DNA of 64,000 bases. Source: Dactylis glomerata. Its lineage: Eukaryota > Streptophyta > Magnoliopsida > Poales > Poaceae. Shown here one piece after another: positions 11,055 to 22,411 of the stretch. The position numbers and the translations under genes were made by a program. A model generated the notes under the pieces. The model saw only the letters and a program-made list of their open reading frames with translations. It ran no database searches and was not told the DNA's origin. Position 1 is the first letter of the stretch. Every line of letters starts with the position of its first letter. Where the stretch lies: positions 577,591-641,590 of the forward strand of contig QXEO01002115.1 of NCBI GenBank assembly GCA_007115705.1. Direction: 5' to 3'.

Positions 11055-11981
11055 ATGCGTGACAGTGATCCTTCCTCTCGTGTTCCTGCTCCTTCCTCTG
11101 CTCACGGATTTAATCCTCAGATTTCGTCGACTCCTAGTCGATGTAGTCACTGCGAAGAATACTCCTCCAGGATTTCCGACCTTGAAACTCGCCTATCCTT
11201 GGCTAAACGCCAAGCACAGATGGCTATTAAAAAGGCTAGCCAGGCCAGTGGCTATATGAAGAAAATCTCTTCTCTTGAGGAAAAGGTCTCCAGTTTGACG
11301 GCGAAGGTTGCTCATAATGAAGAATGCGAATCTTTCATTCTTGGCATTGTCGAGTCTGCTTGCGAGCTGTTGCGATGTGAGTTTTCTTTCGACTCCTTCT
11401 TTGGATGCTTGCGCACTTCTTTATGTGATATATTTGCCCTTGTAGGTACTTGCTTGGATTTTGCTGCTGAAGAACGTCGAGTTGCTGAGCGAAATGCTGC
11501 TTTGGAGAAGATGTCGACTGACTATGAGACTCTGTGGTCTGATCCTCGACGCCGTAGCGCCATTGTATTACTTCAAGACCGTGCCCAGCACATTGGCGAG
11601 TCAGTTGATGGCTGCCGGCGGGCTCTTACGACTATGCATTCCATCATGCTTCCCCGTAATCCTTTGCCTGCAACTTTCCCACTTCTTCTTGATGCTTTCC
11701 GATCTAGCCATCGAATTCATAGGCTCATAGAGCTGAACTTAGTGGTTGGTGCCAATTTTGCTCTCGGGTGGATACGTAAGTGGCAGCCGAGGTTGAATTA
11801 TAGCACGATGTCCCTGAGTTTGGCTCCAGGTGGAGCTAGCCTTCGGGTTCATATGGAAAACACGCTTCAACCTGCTCGAAGACTCGTAGCTAGGCTTCTA
11901 GAAGCGGATGCTGCGTTTTTCCGCGAGTATCATTATCTAGATCCTTTAGGCGTAGATGATTCTAACAACCCAATGCTGTGA
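11055..11981 (+). CDS. A antisense gene 2: coiled-coil protein, two exons
   Basis: The start is MRDSDPSSRVPAPSS at 11055, directly after an AG acceptor-like TTTGTAG. Exon 1 is 11055-11376 and exon 2 11446-11981. The 69-base intron (GTGAG...TGTAG) happens to be open, but A' has 71 bases there, so the frame survives only if it is spliced. The N-terminal half has CXXC (SRCSHCEEYS) and a heptad-like coiled coil (DLETRLSLAKRQAQMAIKKA); the C-terminal half (RRAERNAALEKM-like helix, FALGWIRKWQPRLNYSTMS) matches no family I know. It is intact. Because a splice acceptor abuts its ATG, it may be a downstream exon of gene 1 rather than a separate gene. Confidence 0.6.
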   Translation: MRDSDPSSRVPAPSSAHGFNPQISSTPSRCSHCEEYSSRISDLETRLSLAKRQAQMAIKKASQASGYMKKISSLEEKVSSLTAKVAHNEECESFILGIVESACELLRCEFSFDSFFGCLRTSLCDIFALVGTCLDFAAEERRVAERNAALEKMSTDYETLWSDPRRRSAIVLLQDRAQHIGESVDGCRRALTTMHSIMLPRNPLPATFPLLLDAFRSSHRIHRLIELNLVVGANFALGWIRKWQPRLNYSTMSLSLAPGGASLRVHMENTLQPARRLVARLLEADAAFFREYHYLDPLGVDDSNNPML

Positions 11982-12270
11982 AGTATATGTGGAACGCGAG
12001 AGTTTTATTTATTTCGTGACTATATGTCTGAAATTTATTCTCAAGGCGTATTTGTATGGTTCGTGCGTTTGCCGCATCCTCTCTTTGAAAGACTCGTAAA
12101 CTCAAATATGAGGAACGATTTATCTTTATTTATACTTGTAATGTAAGATACATGGGATGACCCAAGAGATCCGGCCTATGACCTGTGTTCTGGATCTGGA
12201 GGGCATTGCCCCTGGAATAACTCGTGGCTTTTACAGCCTTAATTGTTCTAATCTATTGCCTTTATGATGC

Positions 12271-15200
12271 TTATGCTGTCGTAGCTTTCCCTTTTTCTTC
12301 TGCGCCTGTGTCTTCTCCTGATACTCCTGTTCGTGGCTTCTTCATTTCGGGCTCCGCGGTGCATCCTTCGAGTAGCTTGACGCCTTCTGTAGTCGCGTTT
12401 TTTGCCTTTTCTGCGTGGTTGGCTATTACGCCAAAATTTTGCGCCATCTTGTGGAATTCCCTGTCGCAGAGATCTGAAACTTCAAAGCTTCCTTTCACTG
12501 TGATTATTCCTTTTGGTCTTGGCATCTTAAGTACCAAGTATGTGTAGTGAGGTACTGCCATGAATCGCAAAAACGCGGGTCGTCCGAGGATCGCGTGATA
12601 TTGTGATGGCCAGTCCATGACTTCGAAGTCTAGTTTCTCTCTTCTGTAGTTTTGTCGGTTGCCGAAGCAAACATTGAGTGCTATTCGACCCAGCGGGTAA
12701 TTGGCACTTCCTGGTACGATTCCATGGAAGGAACAGTCTGTTGGCTTCAGAAACTCTAGTGATATATGCATTGCTCTGAGTGTTTTTGCGTATATCAAGT
12801 TAATTCCACTCCCCGCATCCATGAATATTCTGTCGACATCATACGCGCCGATTTGAGCTTTGAGTACCAAAGGCGCGTTTCCTGGCCGAGGTACTGTTAT
12901 GGGGTGGTCCTCTCTGTTGAACTCGATTGGTTGTTCTGACCAATGCAGATATTCTGTTGTAGCTGGAGGCGACATAACTGCTAGATTGACTTGTCGAGTT
13001 ATACTCTTTTCTTCTTTGTTCGACTTGGGCACAGGTTGTATCATTGCTGTAATGTGTCCTTTTGATGGGACGTACCCTTCGTCGTCGTCGTCGTGTCCCT
13101 TGTTTTGCTGGTCTTGCCCTTGAGGAACTCCACTGTTTCCTTGCTGGCTTATCGGGGGATTGTTATTTCCTTCAAATCCTTGTCGCCTTGCTTCGGTTTG
13201 CTTGTTTACTGCTGCTTCTTCGAGTTTTAAGAATGTTGTGCAGTCTTTCATTGCGTGCCTTGATACTCGCTTCCCGTCGACGAACGCTGAGTGTATATGA
13301 CAAGGTCCATTGAGCATATCCTCTGGCGATGGGTTGTACTCTCTGGATTCTCTTGGTGGGAATTTCTTGTAATCTTCTTTTCCGTAGCTGCGATATCCCG
13401 AGCTTCTGCGATCGTTTCCTTGATAACTGTTGTCTTTGTACCCCGCGGCGACTTGGCTATGAGAGCCGTAGGTATCATAGTTTCGGGATCGTCTCCTTTG
13501 ACTTCCATATCTGTTTCTCCTGTCGTCCTCTGGAGATCGTGTCCGTTTGTTGTTGCACGCATCTTCTCCATCTGCAAATCTGTTTGCTGTGTCCATGAGA
13601 TCTGACACTGTTTTTGGTTTGATTCTACCCATCTCTTCGACTAGGTCTCTTCGCCTTAATCCAATGATGAACGCGTCTATTGCTCTTTTGTCCGAAACTT
13701 CGACTGCTGAATTTTTGATGAGGCTCCACCTTTGGATGTATGCCCGTAGTGTTTCGTCGCGTTGCTGTACGCACGCCTTGACTTCTTCTATTGATGCTGG
13801 CCGTTTGTATGTCGACCTGAAGTTACTTGTAAATTGCTTTGTAAGGTCTTCCCAGCTTCCAATGGATTCCTTTTCTAGTTTGCTCAACCATGACCTTGCT
13901 GCGCCGGTGAGGTGTAGTTGCAAACTTTGCATTGCTGTTTCTTTGGTTCCTCCCAGTATTTGAACTGCTTGTAAGTAATCTGCGAGCCATGACTGTGGTT
14001 CCTGTGATCCGTCGTATTTTTGCTGGTCATGAGGTAGCTTGAATCCCTTAGGCACTGGAGTGGTGCGAACCCTACGGGTAAAGCACGATGCCCCCATCTC
14101 TTTTTCGCTGTCCTCGTAGTCGCGCCTTTCGTTTGGAGATCGCGATCTTCTAGTTCCACCATGCTGTTTTGGTGACAGTGATCGAGATCGGTGCTTACTG
14201 CTTCTATGTCGAGGACTGTTTTGGCGACGAGGAGATCTTGCCTTGTGTACTTCTTTGTGATGATGTGCTTCTTCTCCCTTTGCTAATAGTTTGTGGCCTA
14301 CCATGTTTAGTCCGTTCAATGCTGCTCTATGCATGTGCTCCCTAGGATCTCCTGGACTTGGTTGAGTTGTAAGTAGATATGCTTGTGCTGCCACTAGTGC
14401 TGCTTCAGGAGTTTTTGGTAGGATGTTTCCCTGCTCGTCGACTGATAGGAAGGACGAGTCGAGGTTTTTGGAGATACTTTGCTTGTCGGAGTACTCGAGG
14501 TTGTCATACCTTGAACCATGTCGACGATTTTTCCTTGCGTTGCTGTATGATGCGTCGCTTCGTGCTCTACGAGCAGCTTCGCTGGCTGCAATGGCTGAAT
14601 CTTTTCTCTTTTGTATCTCCACCTTTTCCTTTGCTAATTGCTTTGCTTGCTGCCTGAGGGCGTAATGATACCCAAAAAGCATGTCTTTGCTGGAGCTGGA
14701 TGGTATTGGTTTGCCGTGTTCTACGGCTTCTCTTATTGTTTTCCACTCGTCGACTGATAGTCGAATTTTCTCCCTGGCTGCGAGGGTTTCCACTGTTTGC
14801 CCTTCTACTAGATGATTTGCTCCTCTGTCGATATTTGCTGGGTTTATCACTGGGTTGTTATTTTTCATCAAATTCTTCTGAGTTGTCGCCCACGATGGCG
14901 AGTACTTGGCACTGCTTGCCGATGTTGCTATTAAAGCTTGAAAAGATCGAGTTGCTGTCCTCAGAAAGTTCTAACCCTGTTTTCCATGTGTCCGTTGAAT
15001 TGTCTGAGATATTGTCGAGTTGGACTTCCATGTCGAAATTTTCCTTTTCTTCGTGGCCTTCTGCGATTTTTCCTTTTTGCGCTTCTTCTAGGCTGACCGG
15101 CGAGTTTACCTCGCTGGAAGAGCCTTCAGAATACTCCATCACTACTGTTGTTTCGGGTTCTTGTGCCGACGGATTTTGATCTTGTTTCGTCGAATCCGAA

Positions 15201-15322
15201 AGGCGAGAGGAACCCGACGGCCCGATGAGGATGCTCAAACTTCCGATGGTTAGTTCCACTTCTTTACTTTCGTCGACTTCTGGACTGCTGTTGGCTAAAA
15301 GCGAAAAAGCCATCGAATTCAT
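12271..15322 (-). pseudogene. gag-pro: A gag-protease, single homopolymer frameshift
   Basis: The sense ORF of A. Start chosen at MNSMAFSLL (15322). Order: serine-rich N-terminus, helical region (SVDEWKTIREAVEHGKP), SR-like run (HRSSKHRSRSLSPKQ), gag core (KGFKLPHDQQKYDGSQEP to RRDLVEEMGRIKPK), an unusual knuckle (CHIH, then HAMKDC) and a retropepsin-like domain with DAGSG in the active-site position and ILGRPAF near its end. One extra T in a T-run near 14863 relative to A' shifts the frame at FDE|NNNPVI; beyond it 866 codons are open. It ends with a lysine/glutamate-rich tail absent from A'. No polymerase follows; the antisense gene 2 converges on it, 290 bp away. Confidence 0.88.
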
Positions 15323-15339
15323 GATTCCAACGCCCAGAG

Positions 15340-15357
15340 TCCCCACGGTCGGCGCCA
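15340..15357 (-). other. A primer-binding site
   Basis: On the minus strand it reads TGGCGCCGACCGTGGGGA, two bases inside the right LTR. This fixes the minus strand as the sense strand of A. Confidence 0.82.
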
Positions 15358-15359
15358 AT

Positions 15360-15694
15360 TGACGAGGGTTAACTCGACAAATGTCCTAGATGAAGGACTT
15401 AGGATCGGGGAGATAGGGCGTCGGATGAACTCGAAGGTAAAGTTAGTCGAAATAGGTGTATATCGAAAGTAAACTTGGGCGTTCAACCTGGCTTGCTTTC
15501 AATCTGCCCTCCCCCGTCCTCTCCTGGCCCCTATATATAGGTGGCCAGGTCTCGAGGATCGGGTCGGGTTCGATACAGATTACAAATATCGACATACGGT
15601 GATAACTCGTATTCGACTATCATTACAGTTGGGCCTAGCTCAACGGGCCTCAGGGGTACTCAACTAACGGGCTCTATTGACTATACCCTTGTCA
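15360..15694 (-). repeat. A 5' LTR
   Basis: 335 bp, two differences from the left copy, both transitions. Palindromic TATA at 15530-15541. Followed by the TSD CCGGT at 15695-15699. Confidence 0.92.
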
Positions 15695-15705
15695 CCGGTG
15701 CAGCA

Positions 15706-17348
15706 TGATACGTCTCAAACGTATCTATAATTTGTTATGCTCCATGCTTGTTTTTACACCATTTGCTTAGTGCTTCATTACACTTCGTGGCATTTTTATG
15801 CATTTTCCGGAACTAACCTATTAACGAGATGCCACAGTGCCAGTTTCCTGTTTTCAGCTGTTTTTGTGTTTTAAAAAAGTTACACAGGAAATATTCTCGG
15901 AATTATACGAAACAAAAGCCAAACATCCAGAAATTCACCGAAGCTTCCAGAGAACCGAAGAGGAGACGGAGTGGGGCCACGAGGGGCCCACACAATAGGG
16001 CGGCGCGGCCCAGGGCTAGGCTGCGCCTCCTATGTGTGTGGCCGCCTCGGTCCACTTCTGATGATGCCCCTTCGCCTATAAAGACCCCCTGACGGGAAAA
16101 ACCTAAATACCCGATCACTTTTTCAGAATACATCGCGATCATCCGCCGCCGTCGACCCAAGATCGGAAGGGTCCAGAAGCTCTTCCCGGCACCCTGCCGG
16201 AGAGGGAATCGCCACCGGAGTTCTTCTTCATCGCCATGCTTGCCTCCGGCACGATGAGTGAGTAGTCTATCTTGGACTATGGGTCCATAGCAGTAGCTAG
16301 TTGGTTGTCTTCTCCACCATGTGCTTCATGTTTAGATCTCGTGAGCTGCCTTACATGATCGAGATCACCGTTATGTAATTCTACATGTTGTGTTTGTTAG
16401 GATCCGATGAATATTGGTGTTATGATTGAGTTGATGTGCTGAATATTATCTTATGTTATCTCTATGTTGTTTATGATCTTGCATGCTCTCCGTTGTTAGT
16501 AGCTATCTTGGCCGAGTAGATACTAGTGACTCCAAGAGGGGTATTTATGCTCGATAGTTGGGTTCATGCCTCTATTTAATCTGGGGGAGTGACAGAAACC
16601 TCTAAGGTTGTAGATGTGTTATTGCCACTAGGGAGAAAACAACATTCATATGCTTAAGGGCATATGCTTTGTTTACATTACTCACTTTGCTTAATGCAGT
16701 TATCTGTTATTCGCAACTTAATACTTGTGGAGTTCTCGGATTGATTCGCCACAAGTGGATTATTAGTCATAGATGCAGTTGGATGGTGGTCTATGTATCT
16801 TGTTGTAATGCCCAGAGTAAATCTCATAGTGATCCTCTCGACATATGCACGTTGTCTTTATTCTATCAATTGCCCAACTGTAATTTGTTTACCCAGCATG
16901 TGTTATTTTATCTTATGGAGAGACACCACTAGTGAACTGTGGACCCCGGTCCTATTTCCATTATATTGCTATCACCTGTTTACTTTACTCGCACTGTTTA
17001 GTTTACTCGCATACTACTATTACTTTCCACTCGATACGCTCATACCCTTTGTTTCAAGCAAACCGGTAAGATTGACAACCTCATCGTAAGTTGGGAACAA
17101 AGTATTTGGTTGTGTTGTGTGCAGGTTCCACGTTGCTACTAGTTGAAGACGCGCTAACAAGATATTGTTAACGGTGCCCTTGTTGGAGTGTCGCGAAGCT
17201 AGCAAGCATCACCTTCTTGAGTTTGGCTTTTTCCTACTGGATCGACAAATCTTGGTTTCTTACTGAGGGAAAAACTTACTGCTATATTCATCAAACCTTC
17301 TCTTGGGGTTTCCCAACTGGCCGGTCATTTACCACGCCATCAATAGCA
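15706..17348 (+). repeat. C 5' LTR
   Basis: 1643 bp, TGATACG to ATAGCA. It contains the GC-rich GGGGCC/GGCGCGGCCC segment and a TATA-like CTATAAAGACC at about 16076, probably the core promoter. Confidence 0.88.
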
Positions 17349-17362
17349 ATCAAGACATTTTC

Positions 17363-17380
17363 TAGCGCCGTTGACGGGGA
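17363..17380 (+). other. C primer-binding site
   Basis: TAGCGCCGTTGACGGGGA, 14 bases inside the LTR; a tRNA-Asp-type site (normally TGGCGCCGTTG...) with one substitution in TGG. It fixes the plus strand as sense. Confidence 0.7.
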
Positions 17381-17530
17381 AAAAGAAGACTTCTGCAAGG
17401 GGAGTTTCGCACGCACATCCTTTACTTTGTTTTATGTTTTGCTTTACTTTATTTTTACTTGCATTGTTTTATCAAAAATACAAAAAAATAGTTTCCTTTA
17501 TAATTGTTATTTCTTTACTTTTAGTTCATT

Positions 17531-18124
17531 ATGTTGTTCCCTAAGTACATTTTGGAGGACCTCTCAGTAGGTAGTGGTTCTATTATTGGGAAAAGTAACA
17601 TCGAGGAGTTCTTTAATCATATTAGTATGCATAAAGATGTTGAGGAAAAATCTTTGGCTGAGCTTGCTCCTAGTTATGAAGTTGCTTCTGCTTATTTAGT
17701 TCACATGTTAGAAGCTAGGTTTGCTAGCCATAATCCTTTTATGCAACACATGTTTCTTAAGCTTCATGATATTGAAGACCCCAAAAAGAAAGCTTTTATC
17801 CTTGAAACTTTGCGCATAGAATTTAGAGATGTGGCCATTGAAGCTAGGAAGGTTCTTAAGCATTTTAATAAGCTTGGCTCACATATAAAGGTTGTTAGTA
17901 CAAACAATAAGGGAACCGAAATACCAATACCTAGCAAACTCTTGGGATTGTATGAAGCTTTTGAAAATAATTTTGATTGGATCTGTCCCAAAAATCTTTT
18001 TAGTGATTTGAGTAAACCAAAGCGTGATCACAAAGGGTATGCAAAAACTTATGTGGATGAAATACAATGCCTTATTGAAAAGTATTCTGCAGTTGATCTT
18101 AATGCTTCTTTCGAAAATACTTGA
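17531..18124 (+). CDS. C single ORF, 197 aa, unknown function
   Basis: Intact, starting MLFPKYILEDLSVGSGS; the ATG at 17531 follows a long AT-rich leader after the primer site. The protein is mostly helical in appearance (SLAELAPSYEVASAYLVHML, then KAFILETLRIEFRDVAIEAR) and lacks a zinc knuckle, a D-T/S-G protease motif or polymerase motifs. Its position right after the primer site is that of a gag gene, so a diverged or truncated gag is the most likely origin, but I cannot show this from sequence. The motif CTTGGGAGATAACCCAATG just downstream (18170) is typical of the non-coding part of such Triticeae elements. Confidence 0.55.
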   Translation: MLFPKYILEDLSVGSGSIIGKSNIEEFFNHISMHKDVEEKSLAELAPSYEVASAYLVHMLEARFASHNPFMQHMFLKLHDIEDPKKKAFILETLRIEFRDVAIEARKVLKHFNKLGSHIKVVSTNNKGTEIPIPSKLLGLYEAFENNFDWICPKNLFSDLSKPKRDHKGYAKTYVDEIQCLIEKYSAVDLNASFENT

Positions 18125-20766
18125 TTCACACTTTCTGCGCCTAGCTCAAAGGCGTTAAAGAAAAGCACTCTTGGGAGATAACCCAATGTTTTTACTTTCA
18201 GCATTTTTTCTTTTATTTGAGTCTTGAAAGTTATTACTACTGTAATAACCTCTCCTTATCCTTTTTATTTCGTTTTTGTGCCAAGAGAAGCCTCTAATTT
18301 GAGTGAGGTAAGATTTGGGGATGTTGCTGTCCTGAAACAGTTTTCGGTGCTGCACCGTAAAAATTCGTGAAAATTCTCAGAATATCTTTTGGACCTGAGA
18401 TTTCTTGTGCATATGTCCCAGGTTATATCCAAACTTTCATTAGCTATACACTTTTTGATTTGAGCAACAGAAAACCCTCTAAAAATTCGACCTTTGTCAG
18501 CTGTTCTGTTTTGACAGATTTCTGCCAATATTTGTGTTTGCCGCTCGATCGCTTTCTTTTTGAGTTCTTTTGATCACAGAACTTTTGGGGAAGTTGCTAC
18601 AGTAGTATATGCTTTATATGTGGTGGTTTTGAGTTGAAACCTGAAGCAAAAAGGGGTTGATTCATTGTTATGCTTACACTAATGTTGCTAATAGAATTGT
18701 GTTTAGTTTTGTATGAAGGAAGTTTTCAAGTGTAGGGATTGGAGAATGATGAGATGAGTTGAAGAATGGACAAAAGATCAAGCTTGGGGATGCCCATGTC
18801 ACCCCAAGAAATATCCAAGAGGTACAAGCGTCAAAGCTTGGGGATGCCCCCGAGGCACCCCTTCTTCATCGGCAAAAATTAGGTCACCTTTCAACACATT
18901 ATATTTTTATTGCTTCATGCATTATGCGTTTTTCTTGGAGCGTAGTTGTTTTTAGTTTTCAGTTTTTTATAGTTTTGTTTACTGCAATAAATGGTTGGAA
19001 CTCAACAAATTCCTTTTGGAGAAGATTACTTGCTTTTCATTTGCCAAGAACACTCCGTTTTTCACTCTTATCGTTCAACGAGTGTTCTCTTTTTCTAAAA
19101 CTGCGTTTAGCTTTCATTTTTCGCCTTGATTTTTGTTCAGATCTTGTTATATCTTTGCATCAAGGTGTATTTTGACCTCTGGTCCATGTTGGTTTTCATC
19201 AAAAGAGTTGTTTCAAAAAAGTTTGAATGGTGTTGGAAAAGAGAAAAAGCTTTATGCAAAAAAGTGGTACAAAAAGGAGCTTGTGAAGACTGGGCCTAGG
19301 CTTTTGCATGTCGTGCTTGATGTCTTTTTGATAGTATGCTTAGTGGTTTTGCTATAGCATGACTTGTCTCAAATGACTGAGATTGCTTAATGAGCCTTTA
19401 AAAAAATAATGCGTTGTTTTAATTATTTGAAAGCATTATTTTGGTTTTCTCCTTTGATGCTTTATTTGGGTTGACTTGGCGCATGCTCACACATGTTTGA
19501 CTCATACAAAGTCGCCATAAGCCTCTATGATCATTTATTTTTTGACTTTTGATGCCATCTTATGCTTCTTTTAATGTCGCTTTGTCGCTCTGCATGATTA
19601 TGGCCGTTATTGCTCTCTTAGTTGGTCGCTCCCAGTCTTTTGCTAGCCCTCATTTTGTACTGAGTATGAGCTCTACTCGTGCATCCAACTCCTAAAAACC
19701 AAGTTTGCCATTTGTGTCCACTATAAATTCCTATGCATGGTATTTGTAAGCCATTCCAAGTAAATTTTCATGTGCTACCTTTCAAAACTTTCAACTACTT
19801 CTCGTTTTGTGCCACTGTTTTTAGCTCATGGGGACGTAGTGGTCGGAATTGCTATCTTCCATATTAAATTAAGTACCCCTCGACTAGGCAGCTTCATCTG
19901 CTCGTCATTAATTTTGCATGAGAGCTGGTCAGACCATTGCAATCTAATTCTAAAAAAGAAAAAAAAGGCACTCCTCCATGGTATGTGAATGTTGGTGGGC
20001 ACCCGATGGAATCGGTTAGCCATGGTTTGAGAAAGGAAAAAAGGTGGGGAGGAGTGCCAAAGCTTTATAAAAGAGCACCAATGTGCCAAATTTTCAAAGA
20101 ACTCGGAACCGCTCTCACTTGTTTATTATGGAAGATAGTAAGACCCCATTGCCAGTCGTTGACATGAAACAACCACCTCTCAAAACCCAATTTTTCTCTC
20201 TGTTTTACAAATGAAAAGCTCTAACACATGTTTAATCACTGCTTCCCTCCGCGAAAGGGCCTTTCTTTTACTTTTACGTTGAGTCACCACCTTCTATCTT
20301 TATGCACCGTCTAAGAGAGCATAGTTGTCATTCTGAGTATAATGTGCATTGTCCCAAAGTTTTCATTGATTGATTCATGATGTTGGTTTCACTTGTTCTT
20401 AAATTATTTGTATCTAGTCACCCTCTTAAACTTGAAGGTGTCCTATGCATTTATGTTTTGCTCTCTCATGAAGGACAAGCTGAAAACCATTTGTATGTTT
20501 TTCCATATGATTTGAACACACGTTTGACTTTCATTGTTTCATTTTCATGATCTTTCATTTGTGTTCTTTTTCATGTTATAACATGGTTGCTAAGTTTCTT
20601 CTATCAAGATTATGTCTTTCATGCCCATGTTTTAAGTTCTTTTGATCCCAGCACACAACGCTTACATAGATGATCAAGATTGTGTAGGTGCATGTCACCT
20701 CAAAAATTATTTCTTTTGTTATCACTTACCTACTCGAGGACGAGCAGGAGTTAAGCTTGGGGATGC
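18125..20766 (+). other. C internal non-coding region and polypurine tract
   Basis: No ORF with recognisable homology. AAGCTTGGGGATGCCC-type purine motifs occur near 18780 and 18835 and again as the true polypurine tract TTAAGCTTGGGGATGC directly before the 3' LTR (20751-20766). An 11-bp perfect inverted repeat GGCACTCCTCC / GGAGGAGTGCC (19967-19977 / 20048-20058) could form a hairpin with a 70-nt loop. Confidence 0.6.
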
Positions 20767-22411
20767 TGATACGTCTCAAACGTATCTATAATTTTTGATG
20801 CTCCATGCTTGTTTTTACACCATTCGCTTAGTGTTTCGTTACAGTTCGTGGTGTTTTTATGCATTTTCCGGAACTAACCTATTAACGAGATGCCATAGTG
20901 TCAGTTCCCTGTTTTCTGCTATTTTTGTGTTTTAGAAAAGTTACACAGGAAATATTCTCGGAATTGGACGAAATAAAAGCCAAACATCCAGAAATTCACC
21001 GAAGCTTCCAGAGAACCGAAGAGGAGACGGAGTGGGGCCAAGAGGGGCCCACACAACAGGGCGGTGCGGCCCAGGGCTAGGCCGCGCCCCCTATGTGTGT
21101 GGCCGCCTCGGTCCACTTCTGACAATGCCTCTTCACCTATAAAGACCCCCCGACGGGAAAAACCTAAATACCCGATCACTTTTCCAGAATACATCGCGAT
21201 CTGCCGCCGTCGTTGACCCGAGATCGGGAGGGTCCATAAGCTCTTCCCGGCACCCTGCCGGAGAGGGGAATCGCCACCGGAGGTCTTCTTCATCGCCATG
21301 CTTGCCTCCGGCGCGATGAGTGAGTAGTCTACCTTGGACTATGGGTCCATAGTAGTAGCTAGTTGGTTGTCTTCTCCACCATGTGCTTCATGTTCAGATC
21401 TCGTGAGCTGCCTTACATGATCGAGATCACCGTTATGTAATTCTACATTTTGTGTTTGTTGGGATCCGATGAATATTGGTGTTATGATTGAGTTGATGTG
21501 CTAAATATTATCTTATGTTATCTCTATGTTGTTTATGATCTTGCATGCTCTCCGTTGTTAGTAGCTATCTTGGCCGAGTAGATACTAGTGACTCCAAGAG
21601 GGGGTATTTATGCTCGATAGTTGGATTCATGCCTCTATTTAATCTGGGAGAGTGACAGAAACCTCTAAGGTTGTAGATGTGCTGTTGCCACTAGGGAGAA
21701 AACAACATTCATATGCTCAAGGGCATATGCTTTGTTTACATTATACACTTTGCTTAATGCAGTTATCTGTTGTTCACAACTTAATACTTGTGGAGTTCTC
21801 GGATTGATTCGCCACAATTGGATTATTAGTCATAGATGCAGTTGGATGGCGGTCTATGTATCTTGTTGTAATGCCCATAGTAAATCTCATAGTGATCCTC
21901 TCAACATATGCATGTTGTCTTTATTCTACCAATTGCCCAACTATAATTTGTTTACCCAGCATGTGTTATTTTATCTTCTGGAGAGACACCACTAGTGAAC
22001 TGTGGACCCTAGTCCTATTTCCATTATATTGCTATCACCTATTTACTTTACTCGCACTGTTTACTTTACTCGTATACTACTATTACTTTCCACTCGATAC
22101 GCTCATACCCTTTGTTTCAAGCAAACCGGTGAGATTGACAACCTCATCGTAAGTTGGGAACAAAGTATTCGGTTGTGTTGTGTGCAGGTTCCACATTGGT
22201 ACTAGTTGAAGACGCGCTAACAAGATATCGTTCACGGCGCCCTTGTTGGAGTGTCGCGAAGCTAGCAAGCATCACCTTCTTGAGTTTGGCTTTTTCCTAC
22301 TGGATCGACAAACCTTGGTTTCTTACTGAGGGAAAAACTTATTGCTATATTCATCAAACCTTCTCTTGGGGTTTCCCAACTGGCCGGTCATTTACCGCGC
22401 CATAAATAGCA
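20767..22411 (+). repeat. C 3' LTR
   Basis: 1645 bp, TGATACG to ATAGCA, colinear with the 5' copy. Followed by AGCA and the resumed B gag. Confidence 0.88.

Larger units (their letters stand above)
6709..15694 (-). mobile_element. A: non-autonomous gag-only Gypsy element with antisense genes
   Basis: A has 335-bp LTRs at 6709-7043 and 15360-15694 and TSD CCGGT (6704-6708, 15695-15699). Sense direction is leftwards: primer site and gag-protease follow the right LTR, then two genes on the opposite (plus) strand, then the left (3') LTR. No RT, RNase H or integrase is present, so it would need enzymes in trans. The LTRs differ at only two positions by eye (about 0.6%), which suggests insertion within a few hundred thousand years. 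It sits in the gag of B. Confidence 0.92.
15706..22411 (+). mobile_element. C: non-autonomous Gypsy element with 1.64-kb LTRs
   Basis: LTRs lie at 15706-17348 and 20767-22411. The 4-bp repeat AGCA (15702-15705, 22412-22415) is probably a 5-bp CAGCA duplication that lost one base. It interrupts the gag of B 11 bp from the end of A. The interior has a primer site, one 197-codon ORF and about 2.6 kb of non-coding sequence; no protease, RT or integrase. LTR divergence is several percent in the first 380 bases. The termini (TGATACGTCTCAAACGTATC) suggest the Sabrina/WHAM group. Confidence 0.88.

Noticed and set aside
11055..11981. Reading A antisense gene 2 as a single uninterrupted 308-codon ORF
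   Set aside because: The apparent linker is a GT-AG intron; in A' it is two bases longer and contains a stop, so only the spliced form is conserved.
12224..14665. Long open frames on the plus strand opposite the A gag (for example 12224-12547, 13547-13963)
   Set aside because: They are shadows of the minus-strand gag; they differ in length between A and A' and have no motif.
5338..15322. A as a simple internal-deletion derivative of B
   Set aside because: A has a different antisense gene, an SR-like gag run and diverged LTRs, so it is a separate subfamily, not a recent deletion of B.
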